A stretch of 64,000 nucleotides of DNA. It comes from Opitutaceae bacterium. Its GTDB lineage: Bacteria > Verrucomicrobiota > Verrucomicrobiia > Opitutales > Opitutaceae. Below are positions 60,947-64,000 of this stretch, piece after piece. Location of the stretch: the NCBI GenBank assembly GCA_016711225.1, contig JADJTK010000005.1:1-64000 (forward strand), given 5' to 3'. How positions within the stretch are numbered: the stretch's first letter is position 1; each line of letters starts with the position of its first letter. The notes beneath the pieces are model-generated. The model ran no database searches, was not told where the DNA came from, and saw only the letters and a program-made list of their open reading frames with translations. Position numbers and translations under genes: made by a program.

Positions 60947-61684
60947 ATGCTCCGAGCCCTTTCCACCGGTCGTTACCTCCTTATCCTCGCCGTGCTGCTC
61001 GCAGGCGTCATCGTGCGCTCGGGGATCGGCGCACATTTCCCCCATGACTGGCTGCTGGAAAACGCGCTGGTTCTGCTCGGGCTTGGCTTCTTCGCCGCCA
61101 CCTACCGGCGCTTCCCGCTCTCACGGGTGAGCTACACCCTGCTCTTCGTCTTCCTCTGCCTCCACGAAGTCGGTGCCCACTGGACCTATTCGGAGGTCCC
61201 CTACAACGACTGGACTCGCGCCCTCTGCGGCCGCTCGCTCAACGAGCTCTGCGGCTTCGAGCGCAACCACTTCGACCGTCTCGTGCACTTCTCCTACGGC
61301 CTGCTGCTTGCCTACCCCATCCGCGAGGTCTTCCTGCGCATCGCCGACGCCAAGGGCTTCTGGGGCTACTTTCTGCCGCTCGACGTCGTCATGTCCACGT
61401 CGCTGGTCTACGAATTCATCGAATGGGCGGCCGCGGTCGGCATCGGCGGAGACCTCGGCCAGGCCTACCTCGGCACCCAGGGCGACATCTGGGACGCCCA
61501 CAAGGACATGGCCCTGGCCACCTGCGGCGCCCTGCTGGCGATGAGCCTCACTGCCGCGATCAACTGGCGCCTGCGGCGCGACTTCGCCCGCGATTTTATT
61601 GCGAGCCTGCGCGTCAAGCACCCCCGCCCACTCGGCGAGGAGGCTATTCTCGAAGAACTCGCAGCCCGCTCGACGAAGGAGTGA
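60947..61684 (+). CDS. DUF2238-like (YjdF) membrane protein
   Basis: 245 residues from the ATG at 60947; a TTG at 60923 would add eight. Several membrane helices (YLLILAVLLAGVIVRSGIGA, LLFVFLCLHEVGAHWTYSEV, FFAATYRR) with conserved HEVGAHWTYS, RNHFDRLVHFSYGLL and GDIWDAHKDMALA, which fit the DUF2238 family. Function is unknown in general. Its 3' end overlaps the convergent next gene by 41 bases. Confidence 0.85.
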   Translation: MLRALSTGRYLLILAVLLAGVIVRSGIGAHFPHDWLLENALVLLGLGFFAATYRRFPLSRVSYTLLFVFLCLHEVGAHWTYSEVPYNDWTRALCGRSLNELCGFERNHFDRLVHFSYGLLLAYPIREVFLRIADAKGFWGYFLPLDVVMSTSLVYEFIEWAAAVGIGGDLGQAYLGTQGDIWDAHKDMALATCGALLAMSLTAAINWRLRRDFARDFIASLRVKHPRPLGEEAILEELAARSTKE

Positions 61685-62525
61685 GCGCCGGCACCGCTTT
61701 CGCCTTGGGCTTTCCCTCCGGCCGCTGCGAAGCGGGCGGCGTCCGTTTTCCGTCCGCCTTCGTCGATGGTCCGGCCGGCACGATCTGCACTGCCGAGTCC
61801 GCCCCGAAGCAGCGCAGAAGCCGCGCGCGGATCAGGCCGTCGTCATCGATGTTGGGAATCATCTGCCGCAGCACCATCGTCCCGCGCTCCGGCACGTAGA
61901 GGCAGAATTGCCGGGAGAACAAAAACACCGCCGCCGCCGACTCGCGCTGTCGGCCCTTCTCGCGGTAGTTGAAACGAACCAACCGCACCTCGCGCTCTCG
62001 CGCCAGCGTTATAGCGACCCGATATGCGTCGCGGTAGGCCGGAGTGACCGGCCCGTCGTCCCCTGCTCCCCGTAGGCCGGGCGCGCGGGTGGTCCATGAA
62101 TCATCGAGACTGACCGGGCCCACTGGCCTAACCTTCGGATACATCGAGAACACGGCCTCGGTCACCGCACGCAAATCCCCGCGCTGCGTCGCCGGGACCT
62201 CGAGCCGTCGCACCCCGTGATTGATGTCGAAGACAAAAAGTGCGCCGCGCCACTGGAAGACCGCCACCGCATGTCCCTGCGCGGCGGTGAAATCCTCCTC
62301 CAGGGTTCCCCAACGCAAGACCCGCACCCACCGGGCCCCTGTCCCTGGCCGCCCACCCAGATAGGTGTCCGCGAAACGCACCGAATCGACAAAGCACGGA
62401 TTCGCCACCCCCAGGGGTTTGAATTTGAACGGCGTGGCCGTGGTGCGTGGCGCCGCTTCCGCCGTGAACCCCATGAGCAGTCCCACCCAGCACAACAGCA
62501 AAATCAGGAGGCGCCGCGTCTTCAT
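61644..62525 (-). CDS. Secreted hypothetical protein
   Basis: 293 residues with a signal peptide (MKTRRLLILLLCWVGLLMGF, then TAEAAP), so exported. The mature part is mixed alpha/beta (AVAVFQWRGALFVFDINHG, SAAAVFLFSRQFCLYVPERG) and ends in a basic Pro/Lys-rich tail. No recognised family. It overlaps the DUF2238-like gene tail to tail. Confidence 0.7.
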   Translation of the reverse strand: MKTRRLLILLLCWVGLLMGFTAEAAPRTTATPFKFKPLGVANPCFVDSVRFADTYLGGRPGTGARWVRVLRWGTLEEDFTAAQGHAVAVFQWRGALFVFDINHGVRRLEVPATQRGDLRAVTEAVFSMYPKVRPVGPVSLDDSWTTRAPGLRGAGDDGPVTPAYRDAYRVAITLAREREVRLVRFNYREKGRQRESAAAVFLFSRQFCLYVPERGTMVLRQMIPNIDDDGLIRARLLRCFGADSAVQIVPAGPSTKADGKRTPPASQRPEGKPKAKAVPALTPSSSGLRVLRE

Positions 62526-62614
62526 GTTCGTGGCGTCAGCCTACACACCCGCCCTCCACGAGCAAGGGAGCCGCGCGTTGACTCCACGCCCGACCTCCCG
62601 ACACTCCCCCCACC

Positions 62615-63898
62615 TTGGTCATCGATCGCGAAGTCTCACCCTCCCGCGCCTCCCGCGCTCTTCTCATCGGCGTACAGACGCACGAAATGGCCGCCGGCGA
62701 AGGCGCCGAGCTTCTGGAGGAACTCAAGGAGCTTGTCGGCAACCTCGGCATCGAGATCGCCCGCACCGAACTGGTCCGCCTCCGCGAGCGCACGGCCCAC
62801 TACCTCATCGGCACCGGCAAGGCCGCCGAGCTCATCAAGCTCGCCGAGGAGGAGAAGGTCGACCTCATCGTCTTCGACGAGGAGCTCTCCCCGGCCCAAG
62901 GCCGCAACTGGGAAGAAGAAGCCAACCGCGCCGTGATCGACCGCCAAGAGGTTATCCTCGAGGTCTTCAACCAGCGCGCCCAGACCCGCGAGGCCAAGCT
63001 CCAGGTCGAGCTCGCCCAGCTCGAATACTCCATGCCCCGCCTCAAGCGCGCCTGGACCCACCTCAGCCGCCAGCGAGGCAAGGGCAAGATGGGCGGCGAA
63101 GGCGAGACCCAGCTCGAGATCGACCGGCGTCTCGTGCGTACCCGCATTTCGGTGCTGCGCGAGGAGCTCAAGGCCGTGGTGAAACAGCGCGCCGTGCAGC
63201 GCCACCGCCGCCAGCGCGTGCCGATCCCGAACACCGCGATTGTCGGCTACACCAACGCCGGCAAGTCCTGCCTGCTCAACCGCCTCACCGGCGCCGCCGT
63301 GCTCGTGCAGGACAAGCTCTTCGCCACCCTCGACCCCACCACCCGCCAGCTCGCCCTACCCGACGGCCGCAAGCTGCTGGTCACCGACACCGTGGGCTTC
63401 ATCCGGCGCCTGCCCCACCGCCTGGTCGAGGCCTTCAAGGCCACGCTGGAGGAGACCATCGTCGCCGATTTTTTGATCCACGTGCTCGACCTCACCAATC
63501 CGCAGGTCGAAAGGCACCTCGAGGCCACGCTCTCCGTGCTCGGCGAACTCGGCGCCGACACCAAGCGCACCATCACCGTTTTTAACAAGATCGACTCCGC
63601 CCGCCCGGAGACGATCGAGCTCGCGCGCGCCCACCACCCCGATGCGGTCTTTGTCAGCGCGCTCACGGGCGAAGGCATCGACCGCCTGCTGGTCCGCTGC
63701 AGCGAACTCACCAATACCGCCGAGTTTCCCGCCGAACTGCGCATCCCGCACGACCGCTACGACCTCGTCGCCAAGCTGCACTCCAGCGGCGGGGTGGTCG
63801 AGGAACGCGCGGAGGACGATGCCGTCTACATCCGCGGCCGCGTCCCCTTCAGCCTGCGCGACGCCGTGGCGCCCTTCATCGTCGGCGAGACGCCCTGA
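62615..63898 (+). CDS. hflX: GTPase HflX
   Basis: 427 residues from a TTG at 62615 (VIDREVSPSRA); no ATG gives a family-like N-terminus. An N-terminal HflX domain (RTAHYLIGTGKAAELIKLAE) is followed by a coiled segment with GKMGGEGETQLEIDRR. The G domain has G1 GYTNAGKSCLLNRLTG, G3 DTVGFIRRLPH and G4 NKID. Binds ribosomes and helps in stress recovery by splitting them. Complete, with a small hairpin after the stop. Confidence 0.95.
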   Translation: MVIDREVSPSRASRALLIGVQTHEMAAGEGAELLEELKELVGNLGIEIARTELVRLRERTAHYLIGTGKAAELIKLAEEEKVDLIVFDEELSPAQGRNWEEEANRAVIDRQEVILEVFNQRAQTREAKLQVELAQLEYSMPRLKRAWTHLSRQRGKGKMGGEGETQLEIDRRLVRTRISVLREELKAVVKQRAVQRHRRQRVPIPNTAIVGYTNAGKSCLLNRLTGAAVLVQDKLFATLDPTTRQLALPDGRKLLVTDTVGFIRRLPHRLVEAFKATLEETIVADFLIHVLDLTNPQVERHLEATLSVLGELGADTKRTITVFNKIDSARPETIELARAHHPDAVFVSALTGEGIDRLLVRCSELTNTAEFPAELRIPHDRYDLVAKLHSSGGVVEERAEDDAVYIRGRVPFSLRDAVAPFIVGETP

Positions 63899-63904
63899 AT
63901 CGTT

Positions 63905-63922
63905 TCCGCCGGAACCGGCGGG
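63905..63922 (+). terminator. Weak hairpin between convergent genes
   Basis: CCGCCG-GAAC-CGGCGG, a 6-bp stem with a 4-base loop just after the hflX stop and before the minus-strand stop at 63940. There is no T tract, so activity as a terminator is uncertain. Confidence 0.35.
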
Positions 63923-63939
63923 AGCGCGCCCGGATCGCC

Positions 63940-64000
63940 TCACTCCACCTGCACCACCGGCGGCTTGGTGAAACTCCGCCAGGCCCCCTCCGCGGCCTCG
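63940..64000 (-). CDS. C-terminal end of a gene running off the window
   Basis: The last 20 codons of a minus-strand frame (EAAEGAWRSFTKPPVVQVE) end in TGA at 63940-63942. The coding look and convergent arrangement with hflX support a real gene, but too little is present to name it. Confidence 0.5.
   Translation of the reverse strand, partial: EAAEGAWRSFTKPPVVQVE

Overview
The window is 64 kb of GC-rich bacterial DNA. Gene content suggests a Verrucomicrobiota chromosome, most likely Opitutaceae-like. Pointers are RHS/YD proteins with a transglutaminase-like front end, a locus for mannoside use, a multiheme NapC-like cytochrome, many PIN-type toxin-antitoxin pairs, and dispersed GC-rich hairpin repeats between genes. 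This placement is an inference from content; no rRNA gene is present. I saw no tRNA, rRNA or CRISPR array.

Layout. 1-9.2 kb is an accessory RHS island: the end of one decayed RHS gene, a second broken RHS gene with an unusual C-terminal tip and an ATGA-coupled small secreted protein, an orphan copy of 727 bp of RHS sequence, two small membrane ORFs, and an IS630-family element inserted into the last of them. 9.6-19.4 kb is mostly housekeeping: leuA (frame broken), a SET-domain protein, a PP2C phosphatase plus STAS antagonist pair, acnA, a peroxiredoxin and tyrS. 19.5-23.1 kb holds hicBA (flanked by direct repeats), an AbrB/VapC pair, a 6-phosphogluconolactonase and a YraN nuclease-like protein. 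23.2-28.8 kb has a seven-heme cytochrome, a DoxX-like protein and two tandem sensor kinases. 29-35.4 kb is a mannoside locus: a GPH-type transporter, a GH2 beta-mannosidase and a divergent GH5-like secreted glycosidase.

35.6-38.4 kb holds a spermidine-synthase-like protein, a decaying HDOD gene, two small membrane proteins and a possible orphan cobalamin riboswitch. 38.4-44.7 kb is a tightly overlapping operon: HIT protein, a J-like/TPR-like protein, a GrpE-like protein, a divergent Hsp70 and a TPR protein with a membrane anchor. It is the best candidate here for an under-described system. 44.9-53.1 kb is kdpABCDE on the minus strand, with kdpE broken twice, kdpB frameshifted, a new 55-aa ORF between kdpB and kdpC, and a CATTAAG direct repeat upstream of kdpA. 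53.3-64 kb holds a secreted propeller-like protein, an MFS transporter, two further VapBC pairs, a Uup-like ABC-F ATPase, a DUF2238-like membrane protein, a secreted protein and hflX. The end of one more minus-strand gene runs off the right edge.

Single-base indels break several normally intact genes (leuA, kdpB, kdpE, the PP2C gene, the GH5-like gene). They may be real decay or assembly errors, and only resequencing can separate these. In the RHS island and the HDOD gene the damage is much denser and looks like true decay.
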